Counted from the first letter of the stretch, positions 33,379 to 44,507 are shown. The stretch is DNA of 64,000 nucleotides from Gonioctena quinquepunctata (GCA_018342105.1 JAFIRS010000228.1:124001-188000); one strand, 5' to 3'. The notes: a model not told the origin generated them from the sequence alone. Translations and numbers: made by a program.

Positions 33379-33655
33379 TTTTGATATTTTTTGTTGTTAT
33401 GGAGGCGCGGCCTAAGATTTGAAATAACGGCAACATTGCAAAATTGAAGCTGTCAACTGTAATATTGGTTTATCGGGTGATCACGTCACAACATTCTGCA
33501 ATGGCGCTAGATAGAAGCCATTTGAATTTTGCCGACTTTAAATATTATTTTCAAGTTTTATAAAATAAAAAAAAAATCCAACAGACAAGCTGTAGAATAA
33601 TTTGAAAATATTTTGAAAATTTCGTGTCCTCGCCCATTGATAGCATTATGCAAAT

Positions 33656-34424
33656 TCAACGCCAATCGGCTCTCCTTAGACGTGTCCTGAAAGATAGCTT
33701 CTTGAATTTTCGCTGAATTATTGACAGGCGAGGATGCTGCATCGCGAAAAACTGATGTCGATGGGGAGCTGGAGTATTGGAGTGTTTGAACGTTTTTTTT
33801 AGAATATGATGAACAATCTTCTTCTTATTTTCGAGCGAATTCTCGATGTATGATTCTGCCACAGACGTAGATTTCCATCCTCCGTTCCTTTTAATGTTGG
33901 TGATGTTGGCCCCAGAGTTGGCCAACTTTGAGGCTTTCGACATCCGGAAACAATGACTGGTCAAGATTTGGTAGGCCCAAGTACAAAGCAATGTTTAATT
34001 GCATTTTGTCAAAAGTATTAATTCCCACACAATGTTTATTTTCCTGATTTGAAGAAGAGAAAAAACGGCCGATGATGATTGTCAGCAAGACGAAGACTGA
34101 CATACATTTTGTATAAGTCTGGGTAGCTTGTTCTTTCATTTTGGGCTCGCAAACCACAAATTTACCCATAATGTTGTTTTTTGTGTTCGGGATGGTAATA
34201 AAAACTTCAAAAAAATTGTCTTCAATATCGTATATCGTCATATTCGTCAATTTTTTGCGACGGCACGCACCAGCGACCTCAAATATTTTAGCCACCTTCA
34301 TCAATAGATTCCGTTGTCCGGAGCATCAGATAAGAAAATATCAATTTCCTGTTATTCGAGAACCTTCGATTCCTTGGATTTGAAACCTTCGTTCAATCTT
34401 TTTAGATATGCCGGTAATTCAAAA
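33656..34424 (-). pseudogene. Crypton tyrosine recombinase, C-terminal part
   Basis: Minus-strand remains of a DNA-cutting tyrosine recombinase. From 34424 downward: ELPAYLKRLNEGFKSKESKV, then EIDIFLSDAPDN, then the first catalytic Arg in FEVAGACRRKKLTNM (about 34260), FITIPNTKNN, the H-x-x-R box in SHCFRMSKASKLANSG (about 33930) and the tyrosine in GGWKSTSVAESYIENS (about 33850). R, HxxR and Y of the active site are thus visible. There are frameshifts near 34355, 34300 and 33960. The N-terminal part is cut off by the mariner copy inserted at 34427. The layout fits the insect CryptonI group. Confidence 0.82.
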
Positions 34425-34426
34425 TA

Positions 34427-36273
34427 CAGTGCGTCTCAAAACTCCCCTCCCCCCTCTTATTTTTGGAACGATTATACATAAACAATTCAAATTTTGAAAC
34501 TGAATATTAAAGATTGTAAACTTCCCTACTAGTGATGATAGATGACGAAATCGTCAAAGATGACGTCACAAGGCCATTGTGACCATTAATTTTAAATAGA
34601 ACCCTACGGCAAGCGACACCTCTTTTGAAAGGTATCGAGAAAACCTATTCAATGATACTAATTTTGTTTGTATTTATGGCAGTTTTGGCAACTCGCTTTT
34701 GAAAACCGCAAAGCTGTGATGAATTAAATCAGTTAATACTAAAATTCCAAATTCAAGCTCCGCCTCTGGCTAGTTGTCAAATAAGCTGACGTTTTTGTTG
34801 GTCTCCCTAATTTGACGTTTTTGTAATTGTCCAAGTTTTTGTACATTTAATAATTTGTGTATTGTTGATCGAAATGGTATGTGCTTCAGGTCATAAAGTA
34901 ATAGCGATCCCAATTCTTGGTCAAACTGGACAAAATATTCATGCAGCAGAACGCATTTTCAATGAGAGGTTTTCCGATCGCCCCGTTTCGAGGACTTATT
35001 TTAGGGAGCTTCTCCGTAAGTTTGAAACAACGGGCAGTATTAATGATGCGAAACGATCTGGCAGACCACAAATTTCTGATGAGAGAAAAATTGATATACT
35101 GGCAGAAGTAATAGTTGATCCTACTTCTTCAACAACTCACGTTGCATCTACCTGTCGAAGTCAGTCGGAGTACAGTACACAAGATGTTAAAAAAAACAAA
35201 TTTCATCCATACAAATCAAAAATGGTTCATCAACTCTCAGACGACGACCCAGACCGAAGACTAGAATTTTGTGAAAATATGGAAACTAAAATTAACCAAC
35301 AGCCAGATTATGTCAGAACAATTTGTTTCAGTAACGAAAGTACTTTCTTTCTGAATGGAAATGTAAATATACAAAATGTGAGGTATTGGAGTGACGCAAA
35401 TCCTCACCTGTTTCGTGAAACACATACCCAATTTCCCCAGAAGGTGAATATTTGGGCAGGTATCCTGAGAAATTACATCTTTGGGCCTCTTCTTTTAAAT
35501 ACTAATTTAACTGGTGAGGTTTATCTGGAGCTGTTGCAAAACGCAATAGAACCGCTAATCCTTGAATTTTGGAAGATAATCCTGATGAATTCGGCAATTT
35601 GGAAATAACATTCCAACAGGATGGTGCTCCTCCACACTATTACGATGCAGTAAGACGGCATTTGGATGAGGAGTATCGTGGTAGATGGATTGGACGACGA
35701 GGTTCAACGGAATGGCCAGCTCGATTACCGGACCTCACACCTTTGGATTTTTTTCTGTAGGGGTACCGGTTTATGCCACTGAACCTGACAATATTGACGT
35801 TTTAAAACGACGTACTGTTGCAGAATGTGAGGCTGTTTCCGCAGACACATTTGCAAAAGTACGAGAAGAGCTTAAAAATAGGATATTTCACTGTCAGGAA
35901 GTAAATGGAGGTCACTTCGAGCAATTTCTTCAAGTAGATACTGATTCTTAAATCTGTAATTATTATCATACCGAATGGAATTTAAATTTTAATGTTTACT
36001 AATGAGCCATTAAAACTGCCATAAACACAAACAAAATTAGTATCATTGAATAGGTTTTTTTGATACCTTTTGAAAGAGGTGTCGCTTGCCGTAGGGTTCC
36101 ATTTAAAATTATTGGTCACAATGGCCTTGTAACGTCATCTTTGACGATTTCGTCATCTATCATCACTAGTAGGGAAGTTTACAACCTTTAATATTCAATT
36201 TCCAAATTTCACTTGTTTATGTAAAATCGCTCCAAAAATAAGAGGGGGAAGAGGGGACTATTGAGAAGCACTG
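34427..36273 (+). mobile_element. Tc1/mariner-like DNA transposon, copy B
   Basis: Same family as 2577-4538, in the opposite orientation. Tips CAGTGCGTCTCAAAACTCC (34427) and complement (36273), TA at 34425-34426 and 36274-36275. TIRs are about 260 bp. It interrupts the Crypton recombinase pseudogene, so it is younger than that insertion. Confidence 0.92.
34874..35951 (+). pseudogene. Tc1/mariner transposase, nearly full length, frameshifted (copy B)
   Basis: ATG at 34874 gives MVCASGHKVIAIPILGQTGQ and a helix-turn-helix region (RTYFRELLRKFETTGSINDA), then PDYVRTICFSNESTFFLNG, where the first catalytic Asp is Asn. Frame 1 stays open to 35608; the reading then moves at about 35570 to FQQDGAPPHYYDAVRRHLDE (second Asp) and WPARLPDLTPLDFFL followed by TAG at 35758, where relatives have Trp. 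The last part (EPDNIDVLKRRTVAECEAVS to FLQVDTDS) is in a third frame and ends at 35951. Less broken than copy A, but inactive. Confidence 0.9.
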
Positions 36274-36275
36274 TA

Positions 36276-37025
36276 GTTGCTTATATCGATGACTTTTTTC
36301 AATTTTACAATGAGTCCAATCATTGATTACTTCGACTACAAAGTTAAAGGGCAAAGATTTCTTGATAAGTGGTGAAAGTATACTATAAATACCTCTTCTT
36401 TCAGTGATAGTGTATTTTTCTCCTCACACCACAAATTCTTTCTCGTAACGCCAGCGACACTTTTCTGGAACTAACTGGCTACTTATAGAATCGGCAGCCT
36501 ACAAGATTCTTGATGAAATGTCACTTAATGAATCTTCTGAATTGTTCATCCATTTTTCAAATTAAAAATTAAATTTGAATATAACTTTAGGGTACCGCAA
36601 TTTTGCTTTGTTTTTAACAATCGCTAGTTATTCACCCGATTCCATGATAACGAGAGAATGTACTTGGGATTGAACGTACCATATTAACCAATTTAAAAAG
36701 TTATACGCAAAAGTTGAAGAATATAGGAAGTCTACTAAGTCTTTCAAAATTTTCACAATATTTTGTGACCAATATGATTCGAACGATCATCAAAATGAAA
36801 TTCATAGAAACACATACATATACCTTTTTGAGCTCAGTTTATTTAACATTTTGCTTCAATTGCAGTGTCATTCAAATATCTCCGAATGAGCAATACAAGT
36901 GAACTACAATGGTTTCACAGAAAAAAACAATGTTTATGAACTGGAGTACCACCGTTTTATGATCAGTCGAGGAGTCAGTGACGTGATAAGGAAACAAAAT
37001 ATGTATATTTGTTTGAATAATTCTG
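36276..37025. other. no gene recognised
   Basis: AT-rich sequence after the transposon. If the Crypton gene once continued upstream, its N-terminal part should lie here in minus orientation, but I cannot read it. Confidence 0.4.
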
Positions 37026-37029
37026 AGTA

Positions 37030-37610
37030 TTTTCGATCTTTTCTGCATATGTAGCCAGAGTTTCAGATCGATATCCTTGTCCATGATTTTCTTACGAATT
37101 TTCCAAAGAGAAATCTGCACGGATCACTCTTTTCACTTTGGAGCGAGAAAAAAAATATTTTTCATACTCCGATCCTCATGAACTTCTCACCTTCCAGAAA
37201 AAAATTATCTTCTCTATAGGAAGCTAGTGTTTCGAAACGGTATCTGCGTTCCTGATTTTTTTTAGGATTTTTGAAGAGAAGTCTGCATGATAAAAGGCAT
37301 ACCTGATGACGCTCAAGCGGATGTTGACCTTTAACGAAATGAAGAAGGAACCCTCCGGAGAATAACTTGTTCTGGCGTAAAAAAGTCTGCTAAATTCAAA
37401 AGCAGCTAAATAAGTTATGATGTCGCAAAGTCTCGAAACGTCGAGGCGATAAGTCCTTTAACTGCGCTCCGATCGATGAGATCGTCACTTTTTTGGATTT
37501 AGCGGGTCATTTTACGTGGTAAAAAATCATTTCCCGGAGACTTGTGTCGTTTTTTTTGACAAATTTGACAGGTGACAGCTGCGTTCGTTTCTGACGAGAG
37601 TAACAAGAGT
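37030..37610 (+). repeat. dispersed repeat, copy 2 (segments Y then X)
   Basis: Y (37030-37340) then X (37415-37610), the reverse order of the copy at 28647-29400. X contains TATGATGTCGCAAAGTCTC and GAAACGTCGAGGCG. Confidence 0.75.
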
Positions 37611-37777
37611 AATATTTCACTCCCCTACTTCAGTTAAAAAATGTAACGAAAAATTGAGAAGGCATTCCAAAAAAAATTTGTTTATGGTCCCGCCAGACTC
37701 ATTCTATAGAAAGGAAATGTTCGTCCTTGGTACTTTAAAAACTACTATCGATCTCACTTCTGTTTTTCGATACCAAC

Positions 37778-38004
37778 CTGAAGAGACTCTGCGGCCTGAG
37801 CGGCGACGGCAGTCCTACGAGCGTCGGATGCAGTGGCGTGGCCTCGAGCGCCTGCCACAACTCCGGGCGTCGCAACGCCGTCGCGGACGCCTGGTCGGCC
37901 AGCACGGTGAAAGTGTGCCAGTGGGCCTGCAGCAGGAGGCCCCGCAGGGCCTGAACGAGCTCACGACCCGTCGGCGCCAAGTGCACTTCGAGCGGACTTG
38001 TTTC
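37778..38004 (-). CDS. internal exon, receptor ligand-binding-like (host gene)
   Basis: Strikingly GC-rich island in AT-rich surroundings with perfect minus-strand splice signals: acceptor (long T run then CTGTTGCAG, ending 38005) and donor TTCAG|GTTGGT at 37778/37777. The 227-nt exon is open in one frame, starting ETSPLEVHLAPTGRELVQAL, then RGLLLQAHWHTFTVLAD and ending LRPQSLFR. The pattern W-x-x-F-T-V-L-x-D after an ALRxLL helix resembles the ANF-type ligand-binding lobe of ionotropic glutamate receptors. The plus-strand frame over it is its shadow. The gene family is a suggestion; that it is a real exon is better supported. The other exons are not seen, so the flanking introns must be large. 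Confidence 0.6.
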
Positions 38005-38013
38005 CTGCAACAG

Positions 38014-39213
38014 AAAAAAAAAACGATATTAAGGCGTCTCACGTTGCGAATTATGGATATCGTTTCGCATTTTGATGGGGTAATGAATTTATAGTTGACT
38101 GTTTGCTATGGTGAAGACATTTTTTTTTTCGAGCACACATGGGAGGAAAGAGATCAATAGTTTGGGTGTGAACAGAAGTTTTTCGAAATGGAATAATGCT
38201 ATGGATATCAATATTCATCCTAAGTGTAAGATAGTAAAATATATGAGGATATATTGATATTTCAAAAAGTTCACAACTACTTGTGCCGGAAAAATAGGAC
38301 ATTTATTCGCTGGAAAACACAAGCACCATCTATTTTTCTATAAACCTCAAACTCTACAATGAAAAATTGTAGAAGAATTAAAATCTCTCTGAACGCTTTT
38401 AATATTTTCATGTGATCTGCCTTGAATCAAAGAATTCTATTTTTGCATAAACCTTGAACGTTTCAATTTAAAGTTGGTGAAAGATCAAAATCTCCCCAAA
38501 TTCTCCCTAATATTTTCATGTTATCTGAAAGAAAGGAGTATAACCAGCACACGATGATAAAAACAGTACTTACTTGGGTTTCAATCCTAATATCAATTAG
38601 ATAAATAGTATCTGATATTTAACTTTAAAATCCAGAAATGTCAAAATGCAATGATGTTCTATTTGTCAGCGGGAGGAAAACACAAATTGTATCTGATTGA
38701 CACGAGCACATACACTTCTAATGAAAGGAGCATTACAAGGCGAACAAAAATTATTAATTCTCATAAATGGTCATTAAGAGCGATTTTTTCTTATATGTGT
38801 GTACATCTTAGAGAAAAAATAAAGGGGGATGAAAGTTGTAAAACTCATAAAACTCTTTCAAAATAACTATAGTTTGCCAATATTCCATAAGCGTATTTAT
38901 ATTTTGCCTTGGATTCATTTGGTAATAAATTTAAGAATACATTTTCAGCAGCATCTACTTACTCTGGTGGTGTCCCGCACACCTGAACATCATCTTACTG
39001 ACCATTTTAAATATATTTAAATATTTTTTAACGATAAGCAGGTATTGAACCGAAATAAGTTGTGAATCTTTGACTTTCGACACAACAATAAACAAGCAGT
39101 GATTGTCAAGGAAAGCATTCCATAGGCAATAAGATGGTAATCAAAAATTATTATGCATTTATAAAAACTCCTCAATTTATGATGATGTTGATTGCGATTT
39201 CAGCAAAAATAGT
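38014..39213. other. probable intron or intergenic sequence
   Basis: About 1.2 kb without coding signal; may be the intron upstream (minus strand) of the exon at 37778-38004. No repeats recognised. Confidence 0.4.
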
Positions 39214-39271
39214 GAGTCTACTTCGTAGTAAAAGCACATTCCCAGCACTTCAATGCTTGTTGGCTTCGGCT

Positions 39272-40906
39272 CAGGGCCGGATTAAAAGGTGTGGAGGTCC
39301 TGTGGCAACAAAGGAGTGGAGGCCCCTAATTATTTTTCAAATAAGTTTTTGTTTTTTTATTTATTGCGGAACAAATCAAATTATTTCGACACGAGCATAT
39401 GTAGGTATAATGAAATACAAGAAATAAATTAAATTACAGCGTAAACAAAGGGATTCTTGCGAGCTTTTCTCGACGAAAAATCATTGATGATTTCGGTCAA
39501 ATCCAGCATCCGGAGAAAATCATTCTCAATGCTAAGAAGCGATAACTTTGATAGGCGGCTTTGTCTCATCGTAATTCGCCTATTTTTTTCATTTTGGAAA
39601 ATGAGCGCTTTCCAGTGCAATCTGGAATCATCACATTCTCAGTTGTAATATCACAAGAAAGTGAAAATAATTCGACAGATTTTCGAAAACTTGTTGCCAG
39701 GCAATAGACAAGAGAAACCAACTGGCTCGAGTGGCTATTGCCAACAAGTTTGAGAAAGAAATCTAGATGATTATTCTCTATATATCGAACTCTCGTGTAG
39801 TATTCTTTGGATTATTTTCTGATATTACGATCATAAACACATTTCCTTGCAAAATTATATAATGTACTAAACCGGTTTTGATTCATTTCACACTTTTCCT
39901 GCGAATTGATGACAGACGTCAAATTAAAAATATAGGTTGTCAGACAATAAAACCAAAATACCTCAAATTATTCCCGCGATAATTTTCTAGGTAGAATATT
40001 CCCACTATTGATTGGCAAAAATGTATATGAATTATTTGAATTGAACGTTTCCATTGGTATCTAGCAATGTCAAAAAATAATCACTGTGATTTCAATGTTT
40101 GAGAATGTAGCTCTGAAATTTTGGTTTTCGAAAATATGATAGTAGAACATCTTAGATAGATAGATAGATAGTCCTTTTCAGAAGGATTTACATTTGTTGC
40201 GGAATGTCATCCTTCTCTTAGACTCACACTTTCAGATTTCGGGGATTTCTCTGTTACAAGCGCGCCACTCAGCGGACACTTGTCAACGCCAATAAATAGG
40301 AAAAACAGGTATAGACGGGCAAAGTGTTTGTAGAATCGGCAGAAAAATAGTCGACAGAATTTGAACTTTTGTTCTATTATGGAATGCGCACAGGGCTCTT
40401 ATAAATAATTTGATGCAATCATATTCATAAATTGAAATATTATTTTCTTTTGCTCATGATTATTGAATTTTATTTGTATCTAGATCGCTTGTGTCATCCG
40501 AAGAATACATCAACAGAAAATCCTTCATTAATTAAAAAAATGTATATATTTTCTTAAATTCAATTTTTTTTTACAGCTAATTTCGATACCATATAATATT
40601 TTGTATAATAGTATGATGTTTTACTTGGTGATTGTTTCTCGCATATACACATGATTCATCAGATCGAAGATGAATATTAACCATGGATTTTGACCAGAAT
40701 ACGAATGTTTTTAAATGTTTAAAACGAAAAATAAGAGAAAAAAGTGGGAGAACTGCTCTTTCGTTGTCAGATTTTTTATATATAATTCTGCATATCCTTC
40801 GGTATTTGTTAGGAAATTTTACCTAAAAATTTATATTGTGGAGGCCTCTCTCTTGTGGAGGCCCCGGGGCTGCAGCCCCGTTTGCCCCCCTCTTAATCCG
40901 GCTCTG
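39272..40906 (-). mobile_element. internally deleted hAT transposon
   Basis: Ends CAGGGCCGGATTAA (39272) and TTAATCCGGCTCTG (40906), with a perfect 8-bp target duplication CTTCGGCT at 39264-39271 and 40907-40914, the hAT hallmark. Within it, GC-rich subterminal GTGGAGGCCC blocks lie on both sides. Only the transposase C terminus survives. A small TTGCCAGGCAATAG hairpin lies at 39684-39757. Confidence 0.9.
39429..39590 (-). pseudogene. hAT transposase C-terminal remnant
   Basis: Minus-strand frame RLSKLSLLSIENDFLRMLDL followed by INDFSSRKARKNPF then stop. LSLLSIE...L..LD....I..F...KAR is the typical end of the hAT dimerisation domain in ZMYM/DUF4371-like transposases. The rest of the enzyme is deleted. 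Confidence 0.72.
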
Positions 40907-41051
40907 CTTCGGCTAAACGCCCTGTCGTCCGGGAATGTATTGCTTTTACTACTAGATACACAATGAACTATTATAAAATATCAGCTTTTTGATATGGCGC
41001 TTATATAGTGGATAATTCGTCTGAAATAGCACAATATTAGTACATTGTATT

Positions 41052-41128
41052 CCTAGTAGGAAAAGCTGAACATTCCCAGACTACCGTAAAATTACGGAGT
41101 CCGGGATTGTGGCTTTTCCTACGAGGTC
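41052..41128. repeat. ~77-bp hairpin (GTAGGAAAAGC arms)
   Basis: GTAGGAAAAGCTGAACATTC faces GATTGTGGCTTTTCCTAC; a further small inverted pair CCGTAAAATTACGG is the loop. Related to the hairpin that hosts the hAT at 39.2-40.9 kb. Confidence 0.8.
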
Positions 41129-41227
41129 AACATACTATTTTTCTGAAAATAGAATATTACTCGAAGGACATAAATTATTACAATCAACCTGTAAAAAAAA
41201 CCGGAGACCTCGTATCATCGTCTGTTT

Positions 41228-41420
41228 AATTTACACGAAATCGATCGTTAATGACCCATATTGAGGTTCAATTTCTGTATTGATACATAATTGTAATATA
41301 TGCAAGCAAACCTGGACCGAAATCGACCATTAATAACCTATAAATGGCCGACTTCTCTATTAACGTGTTATTGTGGTATAGGCAACTAAACATACACGAA
41401 TTCAAAAACTATTGAAATGT
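41228..41420. repeat. two-copy ~95-bp diverged tandem repeat
   Basis: CGAAATCGATCGTTAATGAC (41236) and CGAAATCGACCATTAATAAC (41330) start two units that both run on to ATGCAAGCAAAC / AGGCAACTAAAC. Confidence 0.6.
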
Positions 41421-41659
41421 CAAATCATATTACCTTCGCGCTGTCAAATTAATGTAATTTAAAATCCAAATATCGTAAGTTTTCTCCTAGTCGAAGCAAA
41501 TGGATCTCGAGAATTTCACGTTCACCCCAGGAACGGGTTCGACGGAAATTTCTTGTAATCAATTCTTATATCAAAATGGCGATTAATGATCTCGAACATT
41601 AACGCGCTCGCTTTGCTCTTGCGTTAAAATATCTCGATCATTGATCGCCACTATTTATA

Positions 41660-42000
41660 TAATAATAATAATAATAATAATAATGTTTATTCAAGTTTAC
41701 AAATGCATACAATAACGGAGTTCTATCAAATAAACGGAATATATCACTGAAGCTGCTCTGATTGCAGCTTGTGCGTGATAGTTGGTGTGTGGATTCATAT
41801 CATATGAACAATTACAAACTATGCATTAATAAAAGTAACAGTAACGGAAGTGTATATTGAAATATTGATACACTCCTGTTGATAAAAAATACTTTTGAAT
41901 ATATAAAATTCTGGGGATAAAAAACAAACACAAGAAACAATTTTTTACCTAGGAGTACAATTAAAAATTGATATGTGAACATTGTTATGATCATAACTAC
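41660..42000 (-). mobile_element. probable LINE 3' UTR tail
   Basis: The (AAT)n tract at 41660-41684 followed by ATGTTTATTCAAGTTTAC is, on the minus strand, an AATAAA-bearing 3' UTR ending in (ATT)n, as in the LINE ends at 11.1 and 42.08 kb. No coding part seen. Confidence 0.4.
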
Positions 42001-42264
42001 AGTAGATATACAGTAGACATAGGTAATTTATGTAAAATCATCAAGTGGTTTATTATAAATGTATGCACGATGAAATATAATATATAATAATAATAATGTG
42101 TATTTACCAACAAAACATGTATGTGGTGAAAGTTTACAGAAATATAACCTATAATAAACAAAACAAGAATCCCATAGAAACTCGGGGTTGTACATGGGAG
42201 TCCGGTATGTATATTATATAATCAAAGAAAGAAAATTGTATTTCGTGCATAGAATAATTTATTC

Positions 42265-42307
42265 GTAGCAAAGCGCTTTCGACCGTTAGGTCATCATCAG
42301 TGCGTAC
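42265..42307 (-). ncRNA. hammerhead-like ribozyme motif
   Basis: Minus strand: GUACGCA, CUGAUGA, U, GACC-UAAC-GGUC, GAAA, GCGCUU, UGCUAC. Stem I pairs as GCA/UGC plus GUA/UAC with one bulged C; stem II is a perfect 4-bp hairpin but with an extra U between A9 and the stem; stem III is the minimal AGC/GCU; the cleavage triplet is CUU. The extra U is unusual for hammerheads. Confidence 0.55.
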
Positions 42308-43833
42308 CTGAAAGTAAGTAATATTGATAGAAAAAAGTTACTGAAAAGTTTTATTTTTGAGAAAGAAAATTGACATATTTTAAAAGTGAGGCGACTTACT
42401 CGTCAGGTGTACAAGAAGCCAAAAAGACCATAAAACATCTCATGATCAATGAAAATTGTATAGGTTTACATAACATACATGTTAAAATAAGTCTTCTGGG
42501 CCAGGATGACACTAGAGATTAAAATTTTTCTCTTTCTTCTCATTTCTTGTAAGAAACCATTATTTTGGTGTGATAGCTGGACCCAAGTGACAAGATTGAC
42601 AATTGACAAGTGAACGATGAAGTAGAAAGACATGGAACACAAAATCATGGAGATATCAGAATCAAGAAAGGAATATCCCTGTCATACGAAAACACACTAG
42701 AAGATAATCAACTAATGGGGACTGTCATCTGTCAAATATGTTCCAGTATTCCAAGGAAGACCAGACAAGTCTCTTAATTCTCACATTTAAGTCATCGTAA
42801 GTGAATATAAGTTCAAGGGAGAAGTCTTATTAGACCTGTCCCAATCAAAACAAACAATTGAATCATTATGGTAGTGTCCATGGACAATTAATTTAAATTA
42901 TTCTTAATAAAAATAAAAATCCTTGTCCACCATGGCTCAGTTGGACCACAACTGGGGGATAAGAAGTGTGATACAAGTCTAAAGGGTACTAGACCCAACT
43001 TCACAACTCCCACAGCTGGAGTAAAACAAGAGTCTAAAAGGTGATAATCCGGAACCTGACATGTGTTCTCAGTATGGAGAAAACTGAAAACGAGGCTGGC
43101 AAATTGCAAAGAGATACAAGTAAAATCCTCATAGAGAATGGAAATTGAAAATTATTAGCATAATTAACAAGAAAACTAATAATTTTCAATTTCCATTCTC
43201 TATGATGATTTTACTTGTATCTCTTCAATTTCCAACCTCCTTCAGTTTTATCCATACTGAGAACAATGTCAATATGATTATCACCTTTAGACTCTTGTTT
43301 ACTCAGCTGTGAGAAGATGCTATTCCTATTAGACTTGTCACCTCTATCATGTTCAACTGAGCCATGTGATAAGATTTTATTTTTATTGAGAAAAATTTAA
43401 ATTAACTGTCCATGGACACTACCATAATGATTCATGTTGTTTGTTGACAGGTCAATAAACTTCCCTGAACTTATATTCACTTACGATGACTTAAATGAAA
43501 TTAAGTCTGCTGTCTTCCTGAATACTGAATATTGACGATGACATCTCATTAGTGATCATCTTCTATGTGTTTTCATGACGGATATTCCTTTCTGATTCTG
43601 ATATCTCCATGATTTTGTGTTCCATTCTTCTACTCATCGTTCACTCATCAGTCAACTTAGATATACCAAAATAATGGTTTCAATAAATGAGAAAAGGAAA
43701 ATTTTAATCTCAGTGTCATCCTACCTAGAATACATTTTAACATGTATGTTATTAAACTTACAATTCTGATCATGATTTTATGTCTTTTACTTCTTCACCT
43801 GACGATAAGTAACTCACTTTTAAAATATCAATT

Positions 43834-43876
43834 CTTCTCACTGATGATGACCTAACGGTCGAGAGCGCTTTGCTAC
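43834..43876 (+). ncRNA. hammerhead-like motif, degraded partner copy
   Basis: Mirror copy of 42265-42307 in the other arm: CTGATGA, T, GACC-TAAC-GGTC, then GAGA instead of GAAA. The 5' strand of stem I (CTTCTCA) no longer pairs. Presumably inactive. Confidence 0.5.
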
Positions 43877-44057
43877 GAATAATTTATTTTATGCACGAAA
43901 TACAATTTTCTTTCATCGGTTATATCGATACGTGCACACAGTCACACTTTTTATTTGTATATTATATAATTATTCCTTATATATGTATATCTAAATTAAT
44001 GAATTTATTCTCTAGCATTTTTTCTATTCTATTCTAATTATACTGCACATTGTTAAT

Positions 44058-44507
44058 CTACAATTCAGAGAAACATGTATATTGTGTCTGTGTACGCTGT
44101 GAATATATTGTTTGATTTTTTTTCTTGATGAGACTGATACAATTTATTATGATTATGTCTTTTTTTAGGTTTTCTGGTATATAGTTGAACGCCCTTTGGT
44201 ATAGGTAATAGTGATTCCTCTGGCCAAGATTCTTTTTTGTTGCAGATGTTTTCGTATAGAATTTAGTATTTTGTCTAGTTTGATATGTGTGGTCTGATGT
44301 TTGAAGTATGCTTTTTTTGTTTTTGTAGGTATGTATCATTATGTTGAAAAAGTGGAGTTGCCTCAAGTCAAAAAACTTTGTTTCCGTGAATACAGTTGAA
44401 ATTATCATCATCGATGCGATTGTCGATAATTGCCAGAAGTGTTTTTGATTCGTTATCTGAAAAGGGGAGAGCTCTGACATTATATTTGCTCTCTTATTGA
44501 ATAACAA
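44058..44507 (-). pseudogene. LINE ORF2 C-terminal end
   Basis: Open minus-strand frame with FDLRQLHFFNIMIHTYKNKK, HTYQTRQNTKFYTKTSATKK and GQRNHYYLYQRAFNYIPENL, the usual last 100-150 residues of jockey/CR1-like ORF2. It contains no catalytic motif. The 5' part is missing, so the copy is 5'-truncated. Confidence 0.75.

Larger units (their letters stand above)
29566..33640. mobile_element. possible ~4-kb composite bounded by GGCGAGGACACGA repeats
   Basis: The left border reads GGCGAGGACACGATAAATTA (about 29568) and the right border is its complement ending TTTCGTGTCCTCGCC (33640). Diverged similarity continues about 240 bp inward on both sides (GTGACGT, CCAATA and GGCAA(C/T)(A/G)TTGCC blocks in the same order). 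Within lie the 2.1-kb palindrome, a tandem array and a MITE. No transposase is seen, and the target duplication is not clear. Confidence 0.45.
39215..40965. repeat. small hairpin element split by a hAT insertion
   Basis: Flanks of the hAT element at 39272-40906 pair with each other: GTAGTAAAAGCACATTCCC (about 39225) and its complement GGGAATGTATTGCTTTTACTAC (40930-40951, differing by a few bases). Without the hAT insertion this is a ~100-bp hairpin like the one at 41052-41128. Confidence 0.65.
42223..43955. mobile_element. 1.7-kb palindromic element with hammerhead-like motifs
   Basis: Arms about 42223-43158 and 43172-43925, with the centre at about 43166, where GGAAATTGAAAATTATTAG meets its complement. 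Flanked by a perfect 15-bp duplication TGTATATTATATAAT (42208-42222 and 43956-43970). The outer end of each arm has a hammerhead-like motif (42265-42307 minus; 43834-43876 plus, degraded). Arms have diverged strongly with many indels, so the palindrome is old. Both arms lack coding capacity. Confidence 0.8.

Noticed and set aside
37654..38094. 146-codon Arg/Gln-rich plus-strand frame
   Set aside because: Shadow of the minus-strand exon at 37778-38004, which has proper splice signals.
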